From: Antitrichia curtipendula
Taxonomy: Eukaryota > Streptophyta > Bryopsida > Hypnales > Leucodontaceae
Length of the DNA stretch: 64,000 nt
Assembly: GCA_951230915.1 (NCBI GenBank)
Contig: OX579636.1
Span: 39,615,567-39,679,566 of the forward strand
Direction of reading: 5' to 3'
How positions within the stretch are numbered: the first letter of the stretch is position 1; each line of letters starts with the position of its first letter. The notes beneath the pieces were generated by a model that worked only from the letters and a program-made list of their open reading frames with translations, did no database searches and was not told where the DNA came from. Shown piece by piece: positions 1 through 10,600 of the stretch. The translations under genes and the position numbers were made by a program.

Positions 1-666
1 TTGGACGTCCTTTGCTTGTGGAGGTTCACACAAAGGCTGCTCGGAGTGAACGCCGTATAGGAAAGCAACAAAGTGCTGCAGCCTATGCAAACCCTTCGGT
101 CATGGAAGTTGCAGTGCATTGGCTTTGGAAACCAATTTGGCGTGGTTAAGGGTATAAGGTTCCAGACTCGATTTGGTTGGGCTTGCAGTTGCAGTTGCAT
201 CTCTTGAATGAGGAGTCCATGGGGTTCTCTGACATCCTTGAACGAGTAGATGAGCACCATTTGGAGACCTTGCTTCCTACCACACACCTAAAGAAGAGGA
301 GATGGTTTGGTTTGAGCAACTCGGTGCATCACATTCTCAGAGGTCTTGGTTGATGCGTGGCATTTGAATCTTATATCGAAGGAAACTGTAGCTTTATGGT
401 ACTATTACACATCAGTACTACTCCAGCTGCTACCTGTTACGAATTGATGTCAGGCTCTAATTCAAGTTGGACAAATCTTCTACCTTCATCTAATTCCTTC
501 ACTTCCCTAGTTGGATCATCACAGAGGTATTTGGGTCTTTATGGCCCATGTGGTATGTCTCTCTTCCTCTGTTCATCCAGGTTGGTTTATTGGAGGCGAT
601 TCTTGGCTTATCGCCAAGAAATATGTCGTCAAATACCAATTCATGTTGATGGCCTTTGTTTTACAG
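1..666. other. window-edge region upstream of the RGG exon
   Basis: No gene is resolved here. A short open frame runs from base 3 to about 149 on the plus strand and could be the end of an exon or a retroelement scrap, but I recognise no motif in it. The segment just before 667 ends in a pyrimidine-rich tract and TTACAG, a plausible 3' splice site, so part of this stretch may be an intron of the gene that follows. Confidence 0.3.
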
Positions 667-1173
667 GTTTGGTGCAGGTAGGGCAGGTGGGAACCCTTGC
701 AGACGCAATGCAGCAGTATCACCAGCAGTTGTAATTCGACAAGTCTCATCTGACGCTCACCCCTCGGTAATTTTCGTGTTTCCACTTAGAAATTTGCACT
801 ATCGTCATTTGAATAGTTCGTGCTGCTGGAATTTCGAACTTTTTGTGACCGTAAATGTTAGTGGACACGAGTTGAAGTTTGAAGGGTTCATCGTGTTATT
901 TTTGTTCGTCTCAAAATGTTGCTGTTGGTGTTCCCGAAGGACAGGCGGTCATAACTCTAAATTAAGAATTTCGTGTCTTGTGTCAATTAGGCCAATCAAT
1001 TTCAATCACAGACACAGAAACCGAAGACTCTAGATTCGAGGTTTGCAAGTATCCGCAATGCCCCGCAGCAAGCAGCGCCGAAGTTCATCGCCCAGCGAGG
1101 TGGTCGCAGAGGAGGTTTCGGCGGTGGCCGAGGACGTGGGCGACAGAATGGTGCAAGGATGTCCTACGTTTGA
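667..1173 (+). CDS. 3' end of a host gene with an RGG-rich tail (partial)
   Basis: Two phase-compatible exons can be read: 667-766, ending before GTAATT, and 991-1173, starting after a CAATTAG acceptor and ending at TGA. The second exon encodes a motif TLDSRFASI and then an RGG/RG-rich tail (RGGRRGGFGGGRGRGRQ) ending in ARMSYV. RGG tails are typical of RNA-binding and mRNA-export proteins, and arginine methylation often targets them. The TLDxRFAxI motif before the tail recalls the short helix of CHTOP-like export factors, but that is only resemblance. The 5' part of the gene is missing or not recognised, so no name is given. A chance reading frame is possible, but the compositional bias and the matching splice phases argue against it. 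Confidence 0.45.
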
Positions 1174-2208
1174 TGTGGTCTACGAGGCCAACTTTTAATT
1201 GGAGTGGTCGTAAAACCAACATGAAGTAGAGCATGCGTGACCTATCATATCCTATTTTTTCGAGAAGAGGATTGGGTATATGGTAACATTAGTGAAAAAC
1301 ACTTTTTCTCTCATCCAAGAGAATGAGTTTTAGCGAGTTGTTAATACTGGGTGTCGATAGTTTTTGTTTGGATTTAAGTTTCTGAACTTGTTAAATCTCA
1401 TCTGGCCTTTCTATAGATTAATGGCTGGATAGGAACATGTATTTTTCTGCTGCTTGAAGCCAGACGCCACGGAATCCTGACGTGGTGCGCAATTTCATAA
1501 CTTTTGCAAAGGATTATCTTCTGTGACTCTTTAAGTTGACAACTGAACTATTCATTGTCTCAGCGTCAGTGACTGATGTGAAACTGTTCTATACAGGGGC
1601 GGTAGAATAAGGTAGTAAAGTGGGCTGCATTTTTTCAGTAGGGACGAAGGGATAAGTGAGGGGGAATTGGTAATCGTGCCCCAAACTTATGTATAATGAG
1701 GGGTTTTATTCTACATTTTTCATTTTATTTGCTACAGTGACCAGGATTGGCAAAATATTATTTCTAATAATAGACGCCGAATATTTAGGAGTGGTATTTT
1801 CAAAAAATTGTACTGGGGAAAAAGAATCACATTCGCAAAATTTAAGAACTGATAACTATTTGGTGGGGAATGTCGAACCTAACTACAGTACTGGGCATGG
1901 TTCTAACAACAACAAAAAAATTTGCAATATTCTGTGAGACATACTATATGGTGGTGGTACCAAGGTATACTTACGCATTATCCATTGTAAACCCGCCCAT
2001 TTGAATTCCTTATTTATACCAATTTAATATTCTAGCCTAAAAATCTTTTGAATACGAGTGTAGAAAGTGGAACGCAATTGGAAAAGTGTCCATTGTGATT
2101 GCAAGTTGTAGGATGGAAATGCTATGAGGGTGGACTTGGATGTGGTGCTTGGAAGAAATGACTACTTATTTGGCATTGACAATGGTAGTGTTGTTGAAGC
2201 CTTTGTTG
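1174..2208. other. gene-free flank to the left of the giant transposon
   Basis: I see no supported gene. The first few hundred bases are probably the 3' untranslated region of the RGG-tail gene. The rest is ordinary AT-rich DNA with short uninformative frames, ending at the insertion site of the hAT element. Confidence 0.4.
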
Positions 2209-2216
2209 ATTCCAAC
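2209..2216. repeat. left target-site duplication ATTCCAAC
   Basis: ATTCCAAC lies directly outside the left terminal repeat and is repeated exactly at 19,856-19,863 outside the right one. Eight base pairs is the diagnostic duplication length of hAT transposition. The identity could extend to TGATTCCAAC if bases are shared with the right terminus. Confidence 0.9.
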
Positions 2217-2229
2217 CAGGGTTGTCATA
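2217..2229 (+). repeat. left terminal inverted repeat of the hAT element
   Basis: CAGGGTTGTCATA. The partner at 19,843-19,855 reads CATGGTTGTCATA on the opposite strand, a match at 12 of 13 positions. Confidence 0.88.
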
Positions 2230-2239
2230 ACGGGCGAGT

Positions 2240-2320
2240 TAGGGTCATCGGACGTCCCGGACGGACGGGCAAACCGAACCGGACGGACGGACAGTCCGGA
2301 CCAACTGGACAGCCTCAATT
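2240..2320 (+). repeat. left subterminal GGACG-rich repeat
   Basis: Just inside the left end is a run of GGACGTCC, GGACGGACGG and AACCGGACGG modules. A closely similar string occurs at the right end in the same orientation. hAT transposases commonly bind short subterminal repeats, so this is a candidate transposase-binding region; the binding itself is inferred. Confidence 0.6.
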
Positions 2321-2372
2321 TCTCAAAGTTGTGGAATTTTTTTCAATGACACGTCAGCTTGGACAGCTGGAT

Positions 2373-3030
2373 CCAGGGGCGGGGACTTCTTCAGTCAGGG
2401 CGCGGACATTAGGGCGAGGACTTCTTCAGTCAGGGCGCGGACGTTAGGGCGGGGACTTCTTCAATCAGGGCGCGGACTTCGGCGCGTGAGGGCACGGACT
2501 CCTTCAAGCAAGGCGGAGACATCAGTGTGAGCGTCAGGGCGCGGACTCCTTCATTCAGGGCGCGGACTTCAGCGCTTCAGGGCGCGGACTCATCGAATCA
2601 GGGCGGGGACTTCAGTGTGAGCGTCAGGGCGCGGACTCCTTCAAGCAGGGCGCGGACTTCGGCTAGCAGGGCACGGACTCCTCGAAGCAGGGCGGGAACT
2701 TTTGTGTGACAGTCAGGGCGCGGACTCCTTCAGTCAGGGCGCGGACTTCAGCGCGTCAGGGCGTGGACTCCTTCAAGAAGGGCGGGGACTTCACTGTGAC
2801 AGGCAGGGCGCGGACTCCTTCAGTCAGGGCGCGGACTTCAACGCGTCAGGGCGCGGACTCCTTCAAGAAGGGCGGGGACTTCAGTGTGACAGTGAGGGCG
2901 CGGACTCCTTCAGTCAGGGCGCGGACTTCAGCGCGTCAGGGCGCGGACTCCTTCAAGCAGGGCGGGGACTTCACTGTGACTCCTTCAGGTACGGCGCGGA
3001 CCTGAACGTGAGTGGGAGGGCGCGGACGGG
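2373..3030 (+). repeat. GC-rich minisatellite with 90-bp higher-order unit
   Basis: This is a tandem array of roughly 22-bp modules built on GGGCGCGGACTCCTTCA. From 2,526 to 2,975 the array shows a clear higher-order period: the marker TGTGA recurs at 2,526, 2,616, 2,705, 2,795, 2,885 and 2,975. Because 90 is divisible by three, long open frames cross it; these are not counted as genes. It lies between the left terminus and the 3' end of the transposase region. Confidence 0.9.
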
Positions 3031-3059
3031 CAATGGTGGATTAAATTTATGTGTTCTAC

Positions 3060-3084
3060 AATATATATATATATATATATATAT
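3060..3084. repeat. (TA)n microsatellite
   Basis: A short uninterrupted AT dinucleotide run just right of the GC-rich array. Confidence 0.9.
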
Positions 3085-3438
3085 AAAATTCGGAACAAAT
3101 AGGAGACCCCACTGCATTAAAAAAACCCAGTAACTGGAATGTATTTTACATGATTTCCCCACCAAGGTTTCCAGGAGGCCCATCAAATACAAAATACACA
3201 AAAAAAATACAGGTAGGCTGCAATGTTTGTGATAACCAAAATAGTTTATAAAATTCATGCATTGCAAAGTACAATATCAATACAATGAATCTATACTTCC
3301 AAAATACGCTCACTTTCTCTGTTTCTCATAGGTTATCCAAAACATTTTTTTGGCTTCTCGTCTATATTTCTTCCAATTGCTACAATTGTCTTCAACTCTT
3401 AAAGATCCGAGATCTACCATCGATGCAACTCAATAACC

Positions 3439-4430
3439 TCAATTATTCAAACGACTCGACCTACGAACTTCTTCGGCACTTGGATTCGCTGCATTAGCAT
3501 CTCGAACAACAACATCATCATCCTCTGGTGCCTCGTCATTGACATCTTCATTGCTGTCATATTCATCTTCTGCTTCACCACTGCCGGTGGTCCAATGTTC
3601 CTCAACTTCCGAGTTTTCATTTCGAAGCTCTATAGTTGTTTGGCCATGAGTACGTTTGCGCTTCAACCTCTTGTGTCGTTGTGCGTTGGAGTCTTCTGCA
3701 TCAGAATTTATAGTAGGCCCACCTGGAATTGTTCGAACAACAAATGCCGGAGTTGACCGGCTAGGTCCTGGTACGTATGTACTTAGGAACGGTTCTATCA
3801 CCCTATTTGGATCTCTTGCTTCAATTCCGAGGGGTGAACGATTAGCATGCCTTGGCGATGATGCTTCTCCAATATGCAGATCTTCTGTTCGTCCTCGGCC
3901 TGTACTCCCTCCACGGCCTGCAACTCTACCATGGCCTCTCGTCCGTCCACGGGCTTGTTGATATTGACCTACTTCATGATGAACGGAGGGCCGAGGGGCC
4001 ACAGGTGGTCTACCACGTGAAACTCTTTGCAGAGTCAAATCAACATTTCCCACTGAGCCTAATCCTTCTTGAGAAGGTCTTTGGATGGCATTGGAAATTG
4101 TTTCTGAAGATGGATCTAGGGAATGTGGCACTTGTGTACCATGTTCAGAAATAGCAGGATGGCCCGCAACTGGAGCCGGTATAGGGGCAATGTCTTCGGG
4201 TGGTTCTACAAAAGCAAAAACATCATCATGGTCCACATGCTCTGGATCAAAAGGCCTTCTCATGTTACCAGCCGGTTGATTTCTTGCAAAAGGGCGTGGC
4301 ACTCTTGCATTTCTAACGTTTCTATCATGCTGTCTTTCTAGAGCTCTAATGTTACGAGTTGTTGGTTCCACTCCCGTAGGGCGTGTATTGCCATTTTCGA
4401 TTGTGAGAAGATCCTCCATGATTTGGATTT
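3439..4430 (-). CDS. probable C-terminal region of the transposase protein in a shifted frame
   Basis: This minus-strand frame stays open for 1.1 kb, as far upstream as 4,575, and overlaps the end of the transposase ORF in another frame. The part below about 4,430 looks like real coding sequence: a proline- and arginine-rich region (ARGRTRGHGRVAGRGG), a basic KRLKRKRTHG patch that could be a nuclear localisation signal, and a strongly acidic end finishing in RRSSRLNN. The part above 4,430 is low-complexity methionine-rich shadow. I infer that it continues the transposase through an intron or a one-base frame change near the C5 run at 4,439-4,443 (G5 on the coding strand). A separate overlapping gene is the alternative. 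No enzymatic domain is visible. Confidence 0.5.
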
Positions 4431-6958
4431 GCATTCTTCCCCCTATTTCTCTCGCCATTTTCATGTCCACCACCATTTCCATTTCCACCGCCATTTCCGC
4501 CGCCATTTCCTGGAGGGAGGTTGTCATCATCGTCATTGTTGTTGTGGGAAATACCATCATCAACGTTATCGTCATTTGGATTGTCGGTCTCCAAAGAAGA
4601 CGACAAAGCTGGGACTTCTACAACCCCTTCATTTTGAGGAAGTGGAGGTAAAAGACTACGACGAGGATTTGGTGGTGGTGGTCCCCTACGACCACGAAGG
4701 AGTTCCTCCTCTCCATCATCAGCATCTCCATAGTAGTTCCGCGCTTCTTCGAGGTGATCGGCTCCTTGCCTCCAAAGATCTGGGTTTGCCGGATACTCTT
4801 GAGCTCCTCGGTTGGCTTCCCCATCAACCTCTTCTTCTTCCTCTGATTGCAGTGCGTCAAATTCCCGATTGCGTTCATTCACCGGGATCGGTCCAAGGGC
4901 ATCTGGATCAGAATCCTCTGAGTACATATTCGCATCATACCAACGAACTGGATCGGCTCCTGGTCGTTGGCGAAGTACACGGCTATTGGTATAAATATAT
5001 ACCAGGGACTCTGCCTTTTCAGGGGCCAATCGATTTCGGATCTTATTGTGAACAAAGGAATACATACTCCAATTCCTTTCACAGGAGCTGGCGGAACACG
5101 TGAGGGATAAAACACGCACGGCAATTTTCGAAAGAGCCCGATCTCCAACCCTGTGCCACCATTGGTAGGGAAGCATTTGTGTCACACGGATGTTGGGAGT
5201 CTCAGCTGGACTGTAGGGTCCAATACCCTCCTCGAATTCTGTTAATTCCACCATCACATCATCAAAATTGACACCCAGGTTCCCCATCATGATGCGGATG
5301 ACTCTGTACAATGCACGTAGGGCAGTTCGATCTTCCCTGAGCGCCACGTTATCCAAGAGGTATGGATTCAAAAGGGCCGCTGCGTAGTGTGTATCTTCAA
5401 AAACCATGTGCCATCTTGCACTGAAAGATTCTTCCAAAATGACTGCTATGTCATCACGTAAGTTGAAAGGTGGTTCTCTTAAAGAAAATACATGCCCTCG
5501 CAAATTGTGCATTACGAGCCACGCCCGACCCATGGCTGGTTCTTGTCCATCAAACACACGCAAAGCCTTCAATACGTCTTCAGTCATGTACACGTAATTC
5601 ACACACCGTTGCCAGAAAGCCACATCTTCAATGGTTCTTTTGACATTACGTGAAGCGGTAGCTGCTTGCGGTCCATTTTGTTCATTCTTTAAGGTATCAA
5701 AGAAATTTAGAACACGTGGGTGGTTATTCAACCGCTCCAAGACTCCTCTGAGTTTCACCAATCGCTGCAACATGAGGAAATTACAAGCGAAGCGGGTTTT
5801 GCTAGGCACTACGAGTTGCAGATTCGGACTCAACTCGCGGAAAATCGACATGGTCGCATGATGGTTTCGAATGTATTGGCACAATCTTTTTGCCCTAGCA
5901 ATTAAATCGGAAAATTCTTGGACTTTGGCCCAGTCTTCCAACATGAGATCTAGTGCATGTGCCATGCAGCCTTGCGCAAAAATATGCGGGTATGTGTTAG
6001 TGATGTCCTTCAATACGCCAAGCATGTTTGCTGCATTATCTGTGCACACTTGTGTTACATATTTGGGACCCACCTTCTCAATGTACACGTTCATTTGGTC
6101 CGATATGTAACGCATGGTTTTCTTTTGCGAGGTAGTATCAATTGACCCCAAAAATACATCACCTGTGGGGCATGACATCATCACATTCATGAGGGGTCTC
6201 CGATTGACATCATCCCAACCATCGGTGCATATCGACACCCCGTAGTGCTTGACAGCAAATCCAACCTTCTCTTGAATCTGCTTCTCAATTTGCAACCTCC
6301 TCGGTTCAATCAAATTAGTCCTAAATTGATGGTAAGAAGGTGGACTGTATTCAAACTTTGCCACTGAGGTTGCCGTCACCGCTTCAATGAAGGCTGGATG
6401 CCTTGCCACATTAAATGGCACATTTGCTTCATAGAAAAAACTTGCCCACTTCTCATCCAACTCCTTCCTCTTTGCAATGTTGAATGCGTCCGCCATGCGT
6501 TGTTGACGTAATGATCCAGATCTCGTAGAATTGGATCCAGCAAGACTATTTGACGTTTGTAGAATATCAATTCCTTCTGAAACGTTTGCCCCTTCTTCCA
6601 CTCTTCCACCATTGATCCCACCCGTCACCTCATTTTCAGTGGCTTCACTTGAACTTGCAAGAGGAGTTGCTCTAGATGGCGCACTTTGAATTTCTCCTTC
6701 ATACATGTCCCCGACATCGATTCGTAGCGGGACAAATCCTGCACAATTGGCAAATCTATGTCGCACTGGACGAGGCATACTTCGACAAATTGACCTCTCC
6801 GATTTGGAGCCATATCCAAAGTGTGCAAAAGCACGCTCACGTTTGTAACTGAAGGTCCCAGCACAGAAAACACAAGTCACTTTAACCCCATTCTCCGTAA
6901 ACTGAAGCCACGACTCCCATTCCTTGGTCTGCTTCCTTTGACTTGCCATTGCGTTCAA
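4352..6958 (-). CDS. hAT-family transposase (BED finger, DUF659-like, hAT dimerisation)
   Basis: This 868-residue single-exon protein should cut and paste the surrounding element. A BED-like zinc finger lies at about residues 10-72 (C29, C32, H46 and a later cysteine). The DUF659-like RNase-H-fold core at about 190-345 contains TDGWDD (D246) and CTDNAANM (D307), followed by GCMAHALDLM. The conserved ARW motif is near 515, before HYAAALLNPYLL. The hAT C-terminal region at about 595-660 contains PYQWW and SSCERNWS, whose E627 fits the third catalytic acid. The remaining 200 residues are acidic, then Pro-, Asn- and Gly-rich, and the frame closes at 4,352 while another frame continues. A TATA box lies 250 bp upstream. 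All core residues appear intact, so it may be active. Confidence 0.88.
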   Translation of the reverse strand: MNAMASQRKQTKEWESWLQFTENGVKVTCVFCAGTFSYKRERAFAHFGYGSKSERSICRSMPRPVRHRFANCAGFVPLRIDVGDMYEGEIQSAPSRATPLASSSEATENEVTGGINGGRVEEGANVSEGIDILQTSNSLAGSNSTRSGSLRQQRMADAFNIAKRKELDEKWASFFYEANVPFNVARHPAFIEAVTATSVAKFEYSPPSYHQFRTNLIEPRRLQIEKQIQEKVGFAVKHYGVSICTDGWDDVNRRPLMNVMMSCPTGDVFLGSIDTTSQKKTMRYISDQMNVYIEKVGPKYVTQVCTDNAANMLGVLKDITNTYPHIFAQGCMAHALDLMLEDWAKVQEFSDLIARAKRLCQYIRNHHATMSIFRELSPNLQLVVPSKTRFACNFLMLQRLVKLRGVLERLNNHPRVLNFFDTLKNEQNGPQAATASRNVKRTIEDVAFWQRCVNYVYMTEDVLKALRVFDGQEPAMGRAWLVMHNLRGHVFSLREPPFNLRDDIAVILEESFSARWHMVFEDTHYAAALLNPYLLDNVALREDRTALRALYRVIRIMMGNLGVNFDDVMVELTEFEEGIGPYSPAETPNIRVTQMLPYQWWHRVGDRALSKIAVRVLSLTCSASSCERNWSMYSFVHNKIRNRLAPEKAESLVYIYTNSRVLRQRPGADPVRWYDANMYSEDSDPDALGPIPVNERNREFDALQSEEEEEVDGEANRGAQEYPANPDLWRQGADHLEEARNYYGDADDGEEELLRGRRGPPPPNPRRSLLPPLPQNEGVVEVPALSSSLETDNPNDDNVDDGISHNNNDDDDNLPPGNGGGNGGGNGNGGGHENGERNRGKNANPNHGGSSHNRKWQYTPYGSGTNNS

Positions 6959-7207
6959 CGATCCAAGGATATTTTCTTCCGTCTTCCTCCTCCTTTATAT
7001 TGAAGTTAAAAGGATCCAAGATATACCAAACACAGTATCAGTAACAGCAGTTAGCGCTACTCCACTACTTGAACTGATTTTGACATCACCTCAGCAGCAA
7101 ACTAGGGCCATCTGCCACCCAAGTAGACTCACAAGGAGCTCAAAATGAATTGAAGTCCAAGAAATAGAGGCCAGGTGACAAATGTGGGGAATGCTGGGTC
7201 TTCCTTT

Positions 7208-7217
7208 CCTTTATATA
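7208..7217 (-). promoter_or_regulatory. TATA box of the transposase gene
   Basis: The minus strand reads TATATAAAGG here, about 250 bp upstream of the transposase ATG and directly downstream (in the sense of transcription) of a GC-box minisatellite. The same arrangement occurs before the RING and kinase genes. Confidence 0.6.
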
Positions 7218-7226
7218 CTTAGCGGT

Positions 7227-7495
7227 TTAGGGGGCGCGGACGTCTTCGTCACCAAAGTATAGGGCGCGGACTTGAAGTCAGGGCGGGGACTCTAAGTCAG
7301 GGCGGGGACTCTAGGGCGGGGACTCGAAGGCAGGGCGGGGACTTGAAGGCAGGGCGCGGACTCCAGGGCAGGGACTCGAAGGCAGGGTGGGGACTCCAGG
7401 GCGGGGACTCGAAGACAGGGCGGGGACTCCAGGGCGGGGACTCGAAGGCAGGGCGGGGACTCGAACGCGCGGACTCCAGGGCGCGACTCCAGTAC
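7227..7495 (+). repeat. GC-box minisatellite upstream of the transposase gene
   Basis: Tandem modules of about 13-26 bp on the theme AGGGCGGGGACTCGAAGGC / AGGGCGGGGACTCC. Every module contains a GGGCGG-like GC box. The array abuts the TATA box of the transposase gene. Confidence 0.9.
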
Positions 7496-7682
7496 AGAAA
7501 TTTAGGTGTGCTCACGGGGATGCATCGAAAAGTACGTTGACCTTCGCCATCCTTAATGGTCTGGGAAGATTGTGTCCCTCCTTTTCATGGAAAAAGGGGA
7601 ACATTAAATGTCGTCACGCCCCCAAATTCGTGGGCAAAGAAAATGGCTTTCACTCCCCAATGTTTTTGCTCAATGGATTGTG

Positions 7683-7893
7683 CTAGGGCGCGGACGCAGG
7701 GCGCGGACTCCGGGGCGGACAATTCACACAAATGGAGGAACTTGAGAGAGCGCAGCTCAATCTCAGACTCCATGGAATGGACTCAAAGTCAGGGCACGGA
7801 CTCAAAGTCAGGGCGCGGACTTGAAGGCAGGGCGGGGACTCTAGGGCGGGGACTCGAAGGCAGGGCGGGGACTCCAGGGCGGGGACGTACTCG
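7683..7893 (+). repeat. orphan GC-box minisatellite
   Basis: Same GGGCGGGGACTC modules as the array before the transposase, but with no intact gene downstream on either strand. It is interrupted around 7,720-7,790 by unrelated sequence. It probably belongs to a duplicated promoter cassette that lost its gene. Confidence 0.85.
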
Positions 7894-8095
7894 TCCAGCC
7901 CAGGAAGCATGACTTTGAAATGCGCTTGTGCTTGACATCCTTCAACCGCCTTTTCCTTAGAGCGGGGGAAGCATTAATTTTAGCCTCAACAAATTCTGAC
8001 AAGACAATGAAAGCAAGATGCCGAATAAAGAGCTCCACGGCCTAAGATTTGGAAGAAACTCCATGGAAGAGCATGTCCCCTTCGTTGTGATGAAA
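7887..8095 (+). repeat. internal duplication, copy 1
   Basis: This segment matches 10,598-10,805 with scattered substitutions and small indels. Shared words include ACAATGAAAGCAAGATGCCG and GGCCTAAGATTTGGAAGAAA. In both places it follows a GC-box minisatellite and is followed, directly or after an insertion, by T-rich satellite DNA. I find no coding frame conserved between the copies. Confidence 0.85.
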
Positions 8096-8099
8096 GGTA

Positions 8100-9060
8100 T
8101 TAGGAAAACTCTCCTATCCCAAGTTTGTGCCATTCATTCGAGGTCGGATCTTTCTCTCTCCTTTTTTTTGGGCTTCATTCCTAGAACTCTCCCATTCCAA
8201 CTTATTCTAATTTTTTTTCTTTTGGTTGAATCATTCTTTTTTCTATTTTGTTCCTAAAACTCTTCCATCTCAAATCAAAGCCAAATGTTCATTTTTGGTT
8301 CCATCATTCCTTTCCCTATTTATTTGGATCATTCCTAAAACTCTCCCATCCCTTTCATATTTTTTGGGTTGTTTTGTTGAATGATCTCCTTTTCTAATTT
8401 GTTTTGCTTCAAAACTTAGCAAGTCTCTTTTGTAGTATTCTTCCAACACCATGCCGATCTTTGTTTGTTGAATCATGCCCTTTCCTACTTCATTTTTGCT
8501 TATTTCTTGAAGTTCTACCACCTCAATTCAAAGCCATAATTTATTTGTTCCATCATTCTCTTTTTTTTCGTTTTTGTTTCTGCTTCATTTCTAAAATTCT
8601 TCCATTCCACCTCAATGCCCCTTAGTTTTTTTGGCTACATGAACTCCTTAAGCACTTTGTTTTCAACTCAATGCCATTTTATTTTTGTTCCATCATTCCC
8701 TTTCCTATTTTGTTTGGCTTCATTAATTCCTAAAACTCTTTAATTCCAATTGCATGCCAATAGTTATATGTAGAATCATTCGATTCTCTATTTTTATATA
8801 CGTTCCTATTTTTTTCCTTCTTTAATTCCTAAACTCTTTTATTCCAAGTCTATGCCAATCTTTTTTTATTTAGTCATTCCCTTTCCTATATTTGTTCTTT
8901 GCTTCGTTCCAAAAACTCTTCCATCCTAAATCATTGCCATTCTTGATTTGTTGAATCATTCCCTTTCTTATCACTTTTGCTTCATCCATAAACAAATTCT
9001 TCCATCCGAAGTTCCGAACTCAATGCCATTTGTTTTTTAATCCATTATTCATATTCCTAT
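8100..9060 (+). repeat. T-rich degenerate satellite, block 1
   Basis: Diverged tandem copies of a unit of roughly 75-90 bp with recognisable words TTGAATCATTCCCTTTCCTA, TTCATTCCTAAAACTCTTCC, CATCCCAACTCAA and ATGCCATTT in that order. There is no coding capacity. The same satellite appears in two other blocks inside the element. Confidence 0.75.
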
Positions 9061-9625
9061 TGATTTTTTATTTCATTCTTGTCTTAGAACAATGAGAAGT
9101 TACAAGTTATAGTTTGTTCTTCATGTAAAGGAATTCATTTTTTGGAATACTTGGCACAAGGGACTCTTTTTTAATTGAATGTACAGTACCCTCCAAGAAC
9201 TCTTGCAACCCCATGTCTAGTTCTCATCCGAGTAGTTTGATTACAAATCAAACTCATGGTAGGAAAATTTAGATATTTGATTGAGATTTTTTGCCCCAAA
9301 CTAGGTGAGTCATGCACCTTGTTGTAACTCATTCCACTTCTTAGAAAAATCTTTCTTTGTGAAAGGTGGTTGATTTTGAAAACACTAAGCTAAATTTAAA
9401 GGGACAATGCTAATTTGAAAATTTCATTGTAGAAGATCATAGGTAGTGGATTTCAACCGGTTTTGCGGTTGAGAGGATCAACATTAGTGCATGCATGCTT
9501 CTAGTGATTGTTGCTTGTAGACATAGCCTAGAAGTTTTGTGAGAAAAGATTAATGTTTGTCTAAAATATTGTATATATGATGTTGCTAGAAGTTCTATAA
9601 GCAAACTTGTGAAGTTCTAAGCAAT

Positions 9626-9888
9626 GTTGGTCAACTTTGCACCATGACATAATGTAAAATTCATTGAGTGGCCACCAAATTCTTTTGACCTTAATCCTAT
9701 AGAGAATTTATAGAAGCAAGTCAAAGATCGAGTACAAAAAAGATGTAGATCCTACAACAATGACTAAATGTGGACATTAGTGAATATGGCATGCAAGGAT
9801 ATACCTCAAGAAAGTATTCAAAAGTCAATTTCTACGATGCCAAACCAAATTAAAGCTAAGATAGCAGCTCAAGGTGGTAGTACTTGAT
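9626..9888 (+). pseudogene. Tc1/mariner transposase fossil
   Basis: Translation of the plus strand gives the hallmark C-terminal signature of Tc1/mariner transposases: APxH, then EWPPNSFDLNPIENL, a TAG stop (9,711-9,713) where the family has tryptophan, then KQVKDRVQKR and later MPNQIKAKIAAQGG. DLNPIENLW surrounds the last catalytic acidic position in this superfamily. The reading contains several stops and no intact N-terminal part, so this is a dead copy nested in the hAT element. About 1.3 kb of AT-rich DNA around it (9,060-10,420) may be the rest of the decayed element. Confidence 0.75.
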
Positions 9889-10423
9889 GGTAGTAGGTGT
9901 AACACTTTGTTGCAAAGTCGTTGCTAGTCAGCGAGACATACTGTAAAATTCATGATATAGTAGGCTTCTACAATACCATAGCTTCCTAATGATATCCTAT
10001 TTGACAATATTTATTCAAATGTTTTTGAATACATGACCTTTGCCTTGAACATGTATGAAAGGAAATTGCAAAATACATTAAAGCCAAATAGACAAAAAAT
10101 TTACCTACATAGTGTGCATCTTTGTAATATGAAAGATGTGAACAATGATGTTTCCTAAATATATACGCAATCAGATCTTAAAAAATCATCATACACATTT
10201 TCTAATTAATTATTATGTAATATCGTGAAAAATAAATAAAATAATTCACCAAAAATGGAGTTTCTATTTTTAGACATTGAAATTTCATATGTTGGTGAAG
10301 GTTCCATAAAGCAATAGATTTAATAGGATACTTTTTATAGTATGTTCTTAAAATGGAGTTAAAAAGGAAAATTTGAAGGACTTCATAATGGGGTTGCAAG
10401 ACTTTTTGGAGGGTACTGTACAA

Positions 10424-10600
10424 TAGGGCGGGGACTCCATGGTGGGGACTTCAAATAAGGGTGGGAACTCAAAGTCAGGGCGGGGACTCCAGGGCGGGGA
10501 CTCGAAGGCAGGGCGGGGACTCCAGGGCGGGGACTCGAAGGCAGGGGGGGACTCCAGGGCGGGGACTCGAAGGCAGGGCAGGGACTCCAGGGCGGAGACT
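10424..10600 (+). repeat. orphan GC-box minisatellite, second copy
   Basis: Eight to ten modules of GGGCGGGGACTC with GAAGGCAGGG spacers, homologous to the other arrays. It sits before copy 2 of the internal duplication and has no gene of its own. Confidence 0.88.

Noticed and set aside
2124..3133. Several plus-strand ORFs across the left minisatellite
   Set aside because: Their peptides are translations of the 90-bp repeat, kept open because the period is a multiple of three.
4349..5103. Plus-strand ORFs of 100 and 226 residues opposite the transposase
   Set aside because: They are His/Ser-rich complements of the acidic, Gly-rich transposase tail.
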